DNA of 64,000 nucleotides from an uncultured Clostridia bacterium (GTDB lineage Bacteria > Bacillota > Clostridia > Oscillospirales > Ruminococcaceae): contig CANQWD010000003.1 in NCBI GenBank assembly GCA_947627465.1, positions 1 to 64,000 on the forward strand. The letters are read 5' to 3'. Of the stretch, positions 18,479 through 26,554 are shown one piece after another. Below the pieces are notes generated by a model. It saw only the letters and a program-made list of their open reading frames with translations. It did no database searches and was not told the DNA's origin. The stretch's first letter is position 1; the number at the start of each line of letters is the position of its first letter. The position numbers and the translations under genes are program-made.

Positions 18479-20100
18479 CATCTGTGCCTCCTGCGAACCC
18501 AAATCACAATTCCCAAAACGATGACCGCTATGGGAATTACAATGCAAAGCACAACAGAAAGCGTGTTCGCGGTTTTGACGTTTACTTCAAACGTCGCGGA
18601 CAGCAGATTTTTTGCCTTGATCGTAACGCCCTGTTCTCTGCCAGAGGTGCTGTCCAAGATCCCCACAAAAAACTCGGCGTTATTTGAATTGCTGTAACTC
18701 ATCGACAGCGTGGAGGCAAGCAGCTCCGAACCAAACGCGCATACGCCGCTTTTTTCTCCGTTTTCGGATGTTTTCCGAGAAATGACCGCCGCGTTAAACA
18801 CGCCGTTCTCGGCTTTCTCCAATTCAAACTTCTCTGCATCTTCCCTATCCATGGGATATAAAAACGCTTTATCATAGGATTTTAACAAAACCGTACAATC
18901 TGCGCCGCTGTCAATAATATTTACAGGTCGCAAGTATATTCCGTAGGTATAAAGTTTGCCGCCGTAAACATTTTTTGTGTATTCCGTATCGCAAAGCTGC
19001 TGAAAATGCACAAACGGCGTTTCGCTGCTGATAAGGTAACTGCTGTCCGTCTGCCCCACGACCTCAAAACCCGTCTCCAAGCCCCAATCCTTAAGGAACT
19101 CGTCAATGTTCGGAGTTTTCGGCTGCTGGGTCGACGCGAAATACAGCACGTTTTTACCGAATTTGCCGCCGTTGTCAAGGAATTTGTCAAGCTTTGCCAG
19201 TTGTTCCTTATCATAGTCCATAGTCGGCGCGAACAGCACGACATAATCTATTCCGTCGTCTATCTCGCTTGTGGTATTGAGCGGCAATTTCTCAACGTCA
19301 TATCCGTTTTTGGAAAACAGACTTTGCAGCGTAGAGCTGTCGCCCTCGCCGTAGCCCTCGGCAAACGCCACGCGGTAAACCTTGTCGCTTGTGACGTACA
19401 TCATCGCCGAAATCGCTTCTTGCTCCACATTCGAGCTTTCGGGCACATAAGCGCCGTAGTACTGCAAATACGTCTGATTATAATTAAAGTAATCTGACGG
19501 CGAAATTATCTTGTGTCTGCCCGTTTTCCCGCTCTCGAAAACAATATAGTTTTCGTTGAGCGTTTCACCCTTGAATTTCGCGGTGTAGTTCGGATTTTGG
19601 TCGATATCCAGATACTCGAGCGCAAAATGTTCGCTTGCCATACGCATTTTTTGCAGTATCTCGTTTACCTGTTTATAAGAGCTGTCCTGCGATTCAAAGG
19701 TTTTTTCGCTGTTCAGAACCGTAACGGAAACGTCGCTTTCCAACGTTTCCAGAAAATCCTCCGTGCTGTCGTCCAGCGAATACAGTCCCACCGTTGTGAG
19801 GTCCACGGAGGTATTCACGCGCTCGGAAATAATTCCGATTATAACGTTCAGCACGACGACCGCCGCGACAAACAAAACGGTAAACGCCGCCGAAATTACG
19901 CCGTGCTTGAACTTTCGCTTATTGAACGGCTTTTTCGGCTTCGCGGCTTTCATGGCTTTCGCTGATTTCGCTGATTTCTTTTTTTCCTTAACCTCTTTCG
20001 TTACTTCGGCTTCTTCGGCAGCTTCGCCCTCTATTTCTTCTTTGACTTCTTCTGTAATTTCTTCCTCAACTTTTTCTTCGGAAGTATTTTTCTCACTCAA
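18478..20100 (-). CDS. GldG-like ABC transporter auxiliary protein
   Basis: Protein of 540 residues. The first 75 residues are highly charged (long Glu-rich stretch, then Lys/Ala-rich KKSAKSAKAMKAAKPKK), followed by a membrane segment, a large exported domain of the GldG / ABC-auxiliary type, and a C-terminal membrane segment ending in RRRHR. I chose TTG at 20100 because GGGGGTG precedes it and it clears the upstream gene by 13 bp; the ATG-type start at 20172 would overlap the permease by 59 bp. GldG works with GldA and GldF in Bacteroidetes gliding; in Firmicutes the substrate is unknown. The acidic/basic N-terminal tail is unusual. Confidence 0.85.
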   Translation of the reverse strand: MSEKNTSEEKVEEEITEEVKEEIEGEAAEEAEVTKEVKEKKKSAKSAKAMKAAKPKKPFNKRKFKHGVISAAFTVLFVAAVVVLNVIIGIISERVNTSVDLTTVGLYSLDDSTEDFLETLESDVSVTVLNSEKTFESQDSSYKQVNEILQKMRMASEHFALEYLDIDQNPNYTAKFKGETLNENYIVFESGKTGRHKIISPSDYFNYNQTYLQYYGAYVPESSNVEQEAISAMMYVTSDKVYRVAFAEGYGEGDSSTLQSLFSKNGYDVEKLPLNTTSEIDDGIDYVVLFAPTMDYDKEQLAKLDKFLDNGGKFGKNVLYFASTQQPKTPNIDEFLKDWGLETGFEVVGQTDSSYLISSETPFVHFQQLCDTEYTKNVYGGKLYTYGIYLRPVNIIDSGADCTVLLKSYDKAFLYPMDREDAEKFELEKAENGVFNAAVISRKTSENGEKSGVCAFGSELLASTLSMSYSNSNNAEFFVGILDSTSGREQGVTIKAKNLLSATFEVNVKTANTLSVVLCIVIPIAVIVLGIVIWVRRRHR

Positions 20101-20113
20101 ATCCCGCACCCCC

Positions 20114-20833
20114 TTAACTCCAGCGGCGGCGCTCGGTCGTCCGCATCGTAAGGAAGTTGAAAATAACGACAATGCTCAAAAAGAACACGATGTTTGTCAG
20201 CCTGAATATACCCGACGTAAACTCGCTGTATTTATAAAACACCGACAGCTTGTTGATGACGTTCTTCGCGGTTTCGTTGGGAATGTAGCTCGAGATAACG
20301 TCAAACATACAAATCGCGATATTCGCGCCGATAGAGCCTATCGCGGCTATCATCTGGTTTTCGGTGAGGTTTGAGATGAAGATCCCGACAGAAATGAACA
20401 CCGCGCCCATCAGCAGCATTCCGAGGAAATTTCCCCAAAACACCGCCCACGCAAATTCGCCGCCCATATCTTTCACAGCATTGGAAAGGAACAACGCGTA
20501 AATCGGCATTATCAACTCTGCGATGAGAAATACGCAAAACGCCGCCAGAAACTTTCCCGCAACTATCCCGAAAAGGGAAACGGGGCTTGTAAGCGTAAGC
20601 TGATCCGTTTTCTGCCGCTTGTCGTCCGCCATTGTGCGCATTGTAAGCACGGGAATCAGTATCATCATAATAAAGAACATCATCGAAAAAACGACGTTCA
20701 TATCCGACTGCCCCGTCCTAAGACAGCCCATCCACAAAAACAATCCCGAAAACGCCCAGAATACAGCCAAAAAAACATATCCGAGCGGCGAGGTGAAGTA
20801 GGATGCTATTTCGCGTTTTGTTATCGCAATCAT
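20114..20833 (-). CDS. ABC-2 type transporter permease (GldF-like)
   Basis: Membrane protein of 239 residues with about six transmembrane segments. The opening MIAITKREIASYFTSPLGYVF is typical of GldF/NosY-like ABC-2 permeases, and the cytoplasmic stretch RTMADDKRQKTDQLTLTSPV is a conserved feature of them. It overlaps the ATPase gene by 4 bp (ATGA). It should form the channel energised by that ATPase; the transported molecule is unknown. Confidence 0.9.
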   Translation of the reverse strand: MIAITKREIASYFTSPLGYVFLAVFWAFSGLFLWMGCLRTGQSDMNVVFSMMFFIMMILIPVLTMRTMADDKRQKTDQLTLTSPVSLFGIVAGKFLAAFCVFLIAELIMPIYALFLSNAVKDMGGEFAWAVFWGNFLGMLLMGAVFISVGIFISNLTENQMIAAIGSIGANIAICMFDVISSYIPNETAKNVINKLSVFYKYSEFTSGIFRLTNIVFFLSIVVIFNFLTMRTTERRRWS

Positions 20834-21801
20834 TTATCCGCGCCCTCCTCTTTTTCGGAATTTCCGTAAAAATCGCCCGTAGTAAGCTTCAAGAATATTT
20901 CCTCAAGCGTAAGCTCGCTGCCGCGCATAAGCAGAATTGGCAAATTACGCGCCGCCATTCGCTTAAACACCTCGCGGCGAACGTCCGCGCCCTCTTTCGC
21001 GTTGATCTCGTACTCGAAAACGCGCGGCTCTACCTCGCGGCAAACGTGGACTTCTTCCATTTTGGGAATTTGCTTTAAAAGCTCCGTAACTTCCTTTTCC
21101 GCGCCCTCTATCTGAACCGTCAGCTTGTGATCCTCCGAAAGATTACGCGAAAGGTTTTCGGCGGTATCGTTTGCAATAAGCTTTCCCTTATCTATAACGA
21201 TTATCCTGTCGCAAACCGCCTGAACCTCGGGCAAAATATGCGACGATAAAATCACCGTGTGATTGCGCCCCAGCTTCTTCACAAGCGAACGTATCTCGAT
21301 GATCTGCTTCGGGTCGAGACCGACCGTCGGCTCGTCAAGGATAAGCGTATCGGGATTTCCGACAAGCGCCTGAGCCAGACCCACGCGCTGTTTATAGCCT
21401 TTTGAAAGGTTGCGGATAACGCGGCTTTGCACGTCCTCTATATGCGTTAGGCTTTTTATCTCGCCGAGGTGCGACTTTTTTGGCATTTTGCACTTTTTCA
21501 AGCCGTAAACGAAATTAAGATATTCGTCGACCGTCATATCAAGGTAAAGCGGCGGCTGTTCGGGAAGATACCCGATATTCTTTTTCGCGCCCAAAGGGTC
21601 GTCAAGCACGTCAATGCCGTTTATTTTCGCATAACCGCCCGAACTTGAAAGATACCCCGTAAGCATATTCATAGTCGTGGACTTTCCCGCGCCGTTCGGA
21701 CCGAGAAAGCCCAAAATTTCGCCCTCGTCCGCTTTAAACGAGATATTATCCACAGCCAGCTTGTTTCCATAGCGCTTGCTGAGATTGTTTACTTCTATCA
21801 T
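20830..21801 (-). CDS. ABC transporter ATP-binding protein (GldA-like)
   Basis: ATPase of the exporter operon, 323 residues. Walker A GPNGAGKSTT near residue 36, signature LSKGYKQR, Walker B LILDEPTVGLDP and the switch His in ILSSHILPEV are all present. The C-terminal 90 residues are an extra domain common in this subfamily. The ATG at 21801 follows GGAGG by 5 nt; a start 21 nt earlier has no site. First gene of the operon ATPase - permease - GldG-like - DUF4340. Confidence 0.93.
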   Translation of the reverse strand: MIEVNNLSKRYGNKLAVDNISFKADEGEILGFLGPNGAGKSTTMNMLTGYLSSSGGYAKINGIDVLDDPLGAKKNIGYLPEQPPLYLDMTVDEYLNFVYGLKKCKMPKKSHLGEIKSLTHIEDVQSRVIRNLSKGYKQRVGLAQALVGNPDTLILDEPTVGLDPKQIIEIRSLVKKLGRNHTVILSSHILPEVQAVCDRIIVIDKGKLIANDTAENLSRNLSEDHKLTVQIEGAEKEVTELLKQIPKMEEVHVCREVEPRVFEYEINAKEGADVRREVFKRMAARNLPILLMRGSELTLEEIFLKLTTGDFYGNSEKEEGADK

Positions 21802-21827
21802 ACGCTCCTCCTTTACTTGCAAGGAAA

Positions 21828-21859
21828 ATTATAGTACACAAAAGTGTAAGCTATGTGAA
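21828..21859 (-). promoter_or_regulatory. promoter of the ABC exporter operon with a dyad in a 20-bp spacer
   Basis: Minus strand TTCACA (21854-21859), 20-bp spacer, TATAAT (21828-21833). The spacer holds the dyad TACAC-TTTT-GTGTA (21835-21848). Overlong spacers with a centred dyad are known for MerR-family activators; a YtrA/GntR-type repressor site is the other reading. Confidence 0.45.
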
Positions 21860-21876
21860 CCGCGTATGAAAGTTGA

Positions 21877-23340
21877 TCAGCTGCCGATTGCAGCCGACAA
21901 AAGCTCTATTCCTTTCTTAATTCTCGCCAAAGCGTCCTCTTTTCCGAGGATTATCGACAGCTCCACGCCGCCGCCCGGAGTAAACTGCTTGCCCGAAAGA
22001 GCAACTCTCAGCGGGAACAGCACAACGCCGTTTTTAACGCCCATCTCGCCGATAAGCTTGAACAGCGCCTCGTGAACGTTTTCTTGTGTAAAATCGCTTA
22101 TGCCCTCGATAACGGGAAGTATCTTTTTCAGCGCGTCGAGAGATGTCTCGAGCGTTGTCTTCATCTTCTTGTTGACATACAGATCAAGAGAATATTCGGG
22201 AAGTTTGTCGATAAAATCTACTTGCTCGGGAATATCGGTAAACAACTCGCAGCGCGGCTGTAAAACCGAGCAAAGCAGGCTGACGTCAATGTCCTCGCGC
22301 TTGCAGGTCTGACGGATATACGGCGCTGCGATCTTCGTGAACTCGTCAAGCGGCAAAGCGCGAACGTAGTGCGCGTTTATCGCTTTCAGCTTGGCGGGGT
22401 CGAAGATCGCGGGAGATTTGGAAATTCCCGACAGATCAAACGCTTCTATCATCTCGGGCAGCGAGAAGATCTCGTTTTCGCCCTTGGGCGCCCAACCGAG
22501 CAGCAAAATATAGTTGAGTATCGCTTCCGTCATATAACCCTTATCGAGCAGATCTTGGAACGACGCGTCGCCGTCGCGCTTCGCAAGCTTGTGCTGAGCG
22601 TCTTTCATAATATGCTCAACGTGAATATACATCGGCGGCTCCCAGCCGAACGCTTTGTACAGCAAGTTGTACTTCGGCGCGGAGCTTAAATACTCGTTTC
22701 CGCGCACCACGTGGGTAATTCCCATAGTGTGGTCGTCGATAACGTTCGCGAAATTGTAAGTCGGCATACCGTCCGTTTTAAGAAGAATTTGGTCGTCAAG
22801 AATGGAGTTCTCAACGGTAATGTCTCCGTAAATCTCGTCGTGGAACGTCGTCGAACCCTCCTCCGGGATAGCCTGACGAATTACATAAGGCACACCCTCG
22901 GCGAGGTTTTTGTCAATTTCCTCTTGCGAGAGATGACGGCAGTGACGGTCGTACATCGGATTGATGTTCGACGCTTTCTGAACCGCCGCAAGCTCCTCCA
23001 AACGCTCCTTTGTGCAAAAGCAGTAGTACGCCTCTCCCTTTTTCACCAGATCCTCGGCGTAGTCTTTGTACATTCCCATACGTTCGCTTTGGATATAAGG
23101 TCCGTAATCGCCGCCCACGTCGGGACCCTCGTCCCAATTCAGTCCGCAGTCACGGAGCGTCTTGTAAATGACATCCACAGCGCCCTCAACATAGCGTTCG
23201 CGGTCGGTGTCCTCTATTCTGAGAATGAACTTGCCGCCCTGCTTTTTCGCCAAAAGATAGGTGTAAAGCGCGGTTCTCAAATTTCCTATATGCATATAGC
23301 CCGTGGGACTGGGCGCAAATCGTGTTCTGACTTCTGCCAT
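21877..23340 (-). CDS. gltX: glutamyl-tRNA synthetase GltX
   Basis: Class I aminoacyl-tRNA synthetase charging tRNA-Glu (and probably tRNA-Gln, with an amidotransferase not seen here). It has 487 residues. [19 protein letters not shown] carries the HIGH-type motif near residue 17, and [10 protein letters not shown] near 255 replaces KMSKS, as is common in bacterial GltX. It follows ribF by 3 bp, as the last gene of the long run beginning at rimP. Confidence 0.97.
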   Translation of the reverse strand: MAEVRTRFAPSPTGYMHIGNLRTALYTYLLAKKQGGKFILRIEDTDRERYVEGAVDVIYKTLRDCGLNWDEGPDVGGDYGPYIQSERMGMYKDYAEDLVKKGEAYYCFCTKERLEELAAVQKASNINPMYDRHCRHLSQEEIDKNLAEGVPYVIRQAIPEEGSTTFHDEIYGDITVENSILDDQILLKTDGMPTYNFANVIDDHTMGITHVVRGNEYLSSAPKYNLLYKAFGWEPPMYIHVEHIMKDAQHKLAKRDGDASFQDLLDKGYMTEAILNYILLLGWAPKGENEIFSLPEMIEAFDLSGISKSPAIFDPAKLKAINAHYVRALPLDEFTKIAAPYIRQTCKREDIDVSLLCSVLQPRCELFTDIPEQVDFIDKLPEYSLDLYVNKKMKTTLETSLDALKKILPVIEGISDFTQENVHEALFKLIGEMGVKNGVVLFPLRVALSGKQFTPGGGVELSIILGKEDALARIKKGIELLSAAIGS

Positions 23341-23343
23341 TTT

Positions 23344-24255
23344 TCATTTTTCCTTTCTTATATAGTATGAAGATATGTCCCGCTCGATCTGAGCCTTAAG
23401 CTCGTTAAGATCGGCGAATTTCCGCTCGGGACGAATAAATTTGCAAAGCGACACCGCGACGTTCTCGCCGTAAAGGTCGCCGTTAAATCTTAAAATATGC
23501 GTTTCGCAGATTACGCCGCGGCTGTCGTCCAAAGTCGGACGAATACCGATATTCGTTATGCCCTTGTAATTTCTTCCGTGCGCCTGAACGTAGCTTTGAT
23601 AAACGCCGAAACGCGGCATTACATTGGTTTCGGGCAAAACTTGATTTATCGTCGGAAAGCCTATCGTCCGTCCGCGCTCGTTACCATGAATTACGGGCAG
23701 CTTGAACAGCCACTCGTAACCCAAAAGCCTGTTTGCCTGTTCGATATCGCCGTTACGGATAAGCTCGCGGATATGCGTGGAACTAATTAGTTTTCCGTCA
23801 AGGCACACGTCCTCGACGATCTCCGCGTGTATCCCGTATTTCACGCCCAATTGCTTTAAACGTTCGGGAGTGCCTTGTCCGCCAAGCCCAAATCTGAAAT
23901 TCCGTCCGCAGCAGACAAAAGCGGCGTTTAGTTTATCGCGCAGGATCTTTTTCACAAAATCCTCGTCGGTAAGCGTGCAGACCCGCGCGAAATCTGGCGC
24001 GTAAAGATAATCCACACCCGCCTTATCAAGCAGCTCGCGCTTGTTCTCAAAAGAAATAATGTCCTCCGGGCTTTGAAATTTAGGAAGCGTGGTGTCACAG
24101 TTAAACGTAAACACAGCGGATCTTAATTCCCGTTGAGCCAGCGCCGCGCCGATCACTCCCATGTGCCCCAAATGAAGCCCGTCAAAATATCCCAGCGCGA
24201 CAGCCGTTTTTTCGCGGGCGGGCGCGCCGTAAGTTATGTCAATCAAATCAATCAC
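23344..24255 (-). CDS. ribF: bifunctional riboflavin kinase / FAD synthetase RibF
   Basis: Makes FMN from riboflavin and then FAD. It has 303 residues. The N-terminal nucleotidyltransferase domain shows VALGYFDGLHLGHMGVI and later ISSTHIRELI; the C-terminal riboflavin kinase domain shows GRTIGFPTIN and YKGITNIGIRPT. The start is a GTG at 24255, overlapping the end of truB by 8 bp with no clear ribosome binding site, so translation is probably coupled. truB-ribF adjacency is usual. Confidence 0.95.
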   Translation of the reverse strand: MIDLIDITYGAPAREKTAVALGYFDGLHLGHMGVIGAALAQRELRSAVFTFNCDTTLPKFQSPEDIISFENKRELLDKAGVDYLYAPDFARVCTLTDEDFVKKILRDKLNAAFVCCGRNFRFGLGGQGTPERLKQLGVKYGIHAEIVEDVCLDGKLISSTHIRELIRNGDIEQANRLLGYEWLFKLPVIHGNERGRTIGFPTINQVLPETNVMPRFGVYQSYVQAHGRNYKGITNIGIRPTLDDSRGVICETHILRFNGDLYGENVAVSLCKFIRPERKFADLNELKAQIERDISSYYIRKEK

Positions 24256-25123
24256 CGTTAAATCGTTTTACGGAAATCAATTCACTGTTCGTTATTTTCG
24301 CAACGCCAATAAATTTTTCTCCGTAAACTTTGTAAAAGCCCTCGTGAAATTCCCCGTGAAGCCGTCCTGCGTCAAGCCGAACACCGTTTAAGTAAAGCCG
24401 CTCCTGTTCGCTGTCCAAGCGCAGCTCGGGATATTCGGCAAAAATGCTATCGATCGGCTTTAAAAGCCGTATCAGCTTCTCAAACGGCATAGTTTTCAAT
24501 TCGTCAAGCGGAAAGCTCTCTGAAAGCGTAAATCCGCATGCTCTTGTCCTCACAAGGCTCGTCATCACCGCGCCCGTGCCGAGCGCCGCGCCGATATCGT
24601 CCACGAGAGAACGAATGTAAGTGCCGCTCGAGCAGTCGACTTCGATAACGCCGTCCGTACCGTCGAACTCGATAAGCTCCAGCCGCGAAATATTCACGGG
24701 ACGCGGCTTTCTCTCCACCTCAATTCCCTTTCGGGCGAGGTCGCACAGCTTTTGTCCGTCCACTTTCAGCGCGGAATACATCGGCGGCACTTGTAAAATG
24801 TCGCCCTTGAATTTCTCAAGCGTTTCAAGCAGCGTTTCCCGGGAAATATTCACCGTTTTTTGTTCGGAGCATTTCCCCCAAACGTCAAGGGTATCGGATG
24901 TAAACCCGAGCCGAAATCCCGCTCGGTAACTCTTCCCGCTCTCTGGCAGAATAGATACCGCCTTTGTCGCGTTCCCGATAAAAACAGGCAAAACGCCCGT
25001 TGCCATCGGGTCTAGCGTTCCGCTGTGCCCGACTTTTTTCGTCTTGAAACAGCCGCGCATTATCGCCACAACGTCAAACGACGTAAAATTCTGCGGCTTG
25101 TTCACAATAATTATACCGTTCAT
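24248..25123 (-). CDS. truB: tRNA pseudouridine-55 synthase TruB
   Basis: Forms pseudouridine 55 in the T-loop of tRNAs. It has 291 residues from the ATG at 25123, which overlaps the nrnA stop (ATGA); an open extension of 42 codons upstream is arginine-rich non-coding frame. Motifs: GIIIVNKPQNFTSFDVV at the N-terminus and GHSGTLDPMATGVL with the catalytic Asp near residue 41, plus the RTRACGF segment. Confidence 0.96.
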   Translation of the reverse strand: MNGIIIVNKPQNFTSFDVVAIMRGCFKTKKVGHSGTLDPMATGVLPVFIGNATKAVSILPESGKSYRAGFRLGFTSDTLDVWGKCSEQKTVNISRETLLETLEKFKGDILQVPPMYSALKVDGQKLCDLARKGIEVERKPRPVNISRLELIEFDGTDGVIEVDCSSGTYIRSLVDDIGAALGTGAVMTSLVRTRACGFTLSESFPLDELKTMPFEKLIRLLKPIDSIFAEYPELRLDSEQERLYLNGVRLDAGRLHGEFHEGFYKVYGEKFIGVAKITNSELISVKRFNGD

Positions 25124-26079
25124 TTGTTCAAAGCCCTTTGAACAGCTTCGCACGAAGCCTTGACGATCTCGTTCTCGGCGTTTTGCAGGCCGCCCCAGAA
25201 CGAGCAGCCGCCCGCTCTCGCGTGACCTCCTCCGCCGAACTTCGCGCAAACTTCCGCCGCGTTTACAAGCGCGCTCGTCCGCAGCGAAGCCTTAAACTCG
25301 CCTGTTTTCTTTTCCTTAATGCAAATGCCTACGTCCACGCCCTCGATCTGCCGTGGAATATTAGCCAACGCGCCAACGTCGTCGCTGTCCACGTCCACGC
25401 TGTTGATAAGCGCCTGAGTGACGGTAATGATCGCAACTCTGCCGCCCTCGAAATAGCGAATGGTTTTCAGCGCCTCTTGCTCGAGCTTTATGCGCCCTTG
25501 CGTTTTGAGGTCGAAGTTGATGTAATTTATCATCGCGTAGTCCGCGCCAAATTTCATCATCTCCGCCGCAATAAGGTGGGTCTGCGGCGTGGTGTTCGAG
25601 AATTTAAAGCACCCCGTATCGGTAGCCGTGCCCGTGTAAACGCAGTTGGCTAGTTCCTTGTCAAACGGCACTCCGAGCGCGTTTATCACCTCGTACATCA
25701 ACTCGCACGCCGCCGCGTATTCCGCGCGGACGAGAGTGCGTTTCGCGTATTCGGTGTTGGTCTCGTGGTGATCTATACACAGCTCCGCCGTATCGCCGAC
25801 TTCTTTCATATCGCCAAGCAGCTTCGTATCGGCAACATCCACGCAGACCACGGTTTTCGGCTTGAAATCCTGCTCTTTTGCCGCCTTAAACAAATAGTCG
25901 AATTTATGCGGAATTTCCTCCGGGCAAACCGCTTTTGCGTGTTTCCCGAGCCGCTGCAAAGCTCCACACAATGCGTAGCCGCATCCCAGCGTGTCTCCGT
26001 CGGGAGAAGCGTGCATCAGTATCAGAAAATCGTCGTTTGCCTTAAGGAACTCCGCAGCCTGCCTTACGTCAATCTTCAT
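25120..26079 (-). CDS. nrnA: DHH-family oligoribonuclease / pAp phosphatase NrnA
   Basis: Degrades short RNAs (nanoRNA) and 3'-phosphoadenosine 5'-phosphate. It has 319 residues. The DHH motifs are visible: HASPDGDTLGCGYAL, then VVCVDVADTKLLGD, the name-giving DHHETN, and the C-terminal DHHA1 GGGGHARAGG. It overlaps rbfA by 11 bp and truB by 4 bp. rbfA-nrnA-truB is a standard Firmicutes order. Confidence 0.95.
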   Translation of the reverse strand: MKIDVRQAAEFLKANDDFLILMHASPDGDTLGCGYALCGALQRLGKHAKAVCPEEIPHKFDYLFKAAKEQDFKPKTVVCVDVADTKLLGDMKEVGDTAELCIDHHETNTEYAKRTLVRAEYAAACELMYEVINALGVPFDKELANCVYTGTATDTGCFKFSNTTPQTHLIAAEMMKFGADYAMINYINFDLKTQGRIKLEQEALKTIRYFEGGRVAIITVTQALINSVDVDSDDVGALANIPRQIEGVDVGICIKEKKTGEFKASLRTSALVNAAEVCAKFGGGGHARAGGCSFWGGLQNAENEIVKASCEAVQRALNK

Positions 26080-26455
26080 CGCCGTCCTCCTTGTCGGAAT
26101 TATCCTCCGCGGGTTTAGGCAAATGCGCGATTATATCTTCAATGTGTTCGCTGTATTCAAGCGAGTTGTCGGGCTGAAAAATAAGTTCGGGAATTTTCCG
26201 CATACGCACAGTGGAAGCTATCTGCTTTTTAAAGTAGCCGCTCGCCGCTGTCATTCCCTCGACCGCCTTGTCCGTGACCTCCGAACCGCCCAAACAAGCC
26301 ACCCAAACCTTGCAGTAGCTCATATCGTTTGTAAGCTCACAGCGCGTCACCGTCACGAAATTCTTGGAAACGCGCGGGTCTTTAACGCCGCTGACCGCCG
26401 CCGAGATCTCGCGCCTAATGCCCTCGCTCAATCTTTTGATATTAAAGTTAGCCAT
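26069..26455 (-). CDS. rbfA: ribosome-binding factor RbfA
   Basis: Binds the 30S subunit late in assembly and aids 16S rRNA 5'-end maturation. It has 128 residues, a single KH-like domain opening NIKRLSEGIRREISAAV, with the conserved VTVTRCELTNDMSYCKVWV. The C-terminus is an acidic tail (EDNSDKEDGDED), as is often seen. It follows infB after a 97-bp gap filled by a repeat cluster. Confidence 0.95.
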   Translation of the reverse strand: MANFNIKRLSEGIRREISAAVSGVKDPRVSKNFVTVTRCELTNDMSYCKVWVACLGGSEVTDKAVEGMTAASGYFKKQIASTVRMRKIPELIFQPDNSLEYSEHIEDIIAHLPKPAEDNSDKEDGDED

Positions 26456-26470
26456 ATGCCCCCCAATTTC

Positions 26471-26554
26471 AGTTGACAGTTCACAGTTGAAAGTTGACAG
26501 TTGTTGTCACGACCCGAAGTGATGATACATCGCCGAAACTGTCAACTGTAAACT
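26471..26554. repeat. AGTTGACAGTT repeat cluster between infB and rbfA
   Basis: The left part (26471-26503) has three tandem copies of a core like CAGTTGA(C/A)AGTT; the right part (26535-26554) carries the same core inverted (AAACTGTCAACTGT). The two can pair, so within the operon mRNA this would be a hairpin between two coding regions. Confidence 0.6.

Noticed and set aside
24248-25249. 42-codon Arg-rich N-terminal extension of TruB
   Set aside because: It overlaps the end of nrnA in another frame; the ATG at 25123 overlaps the nrnA stop and begins the conserved domain.
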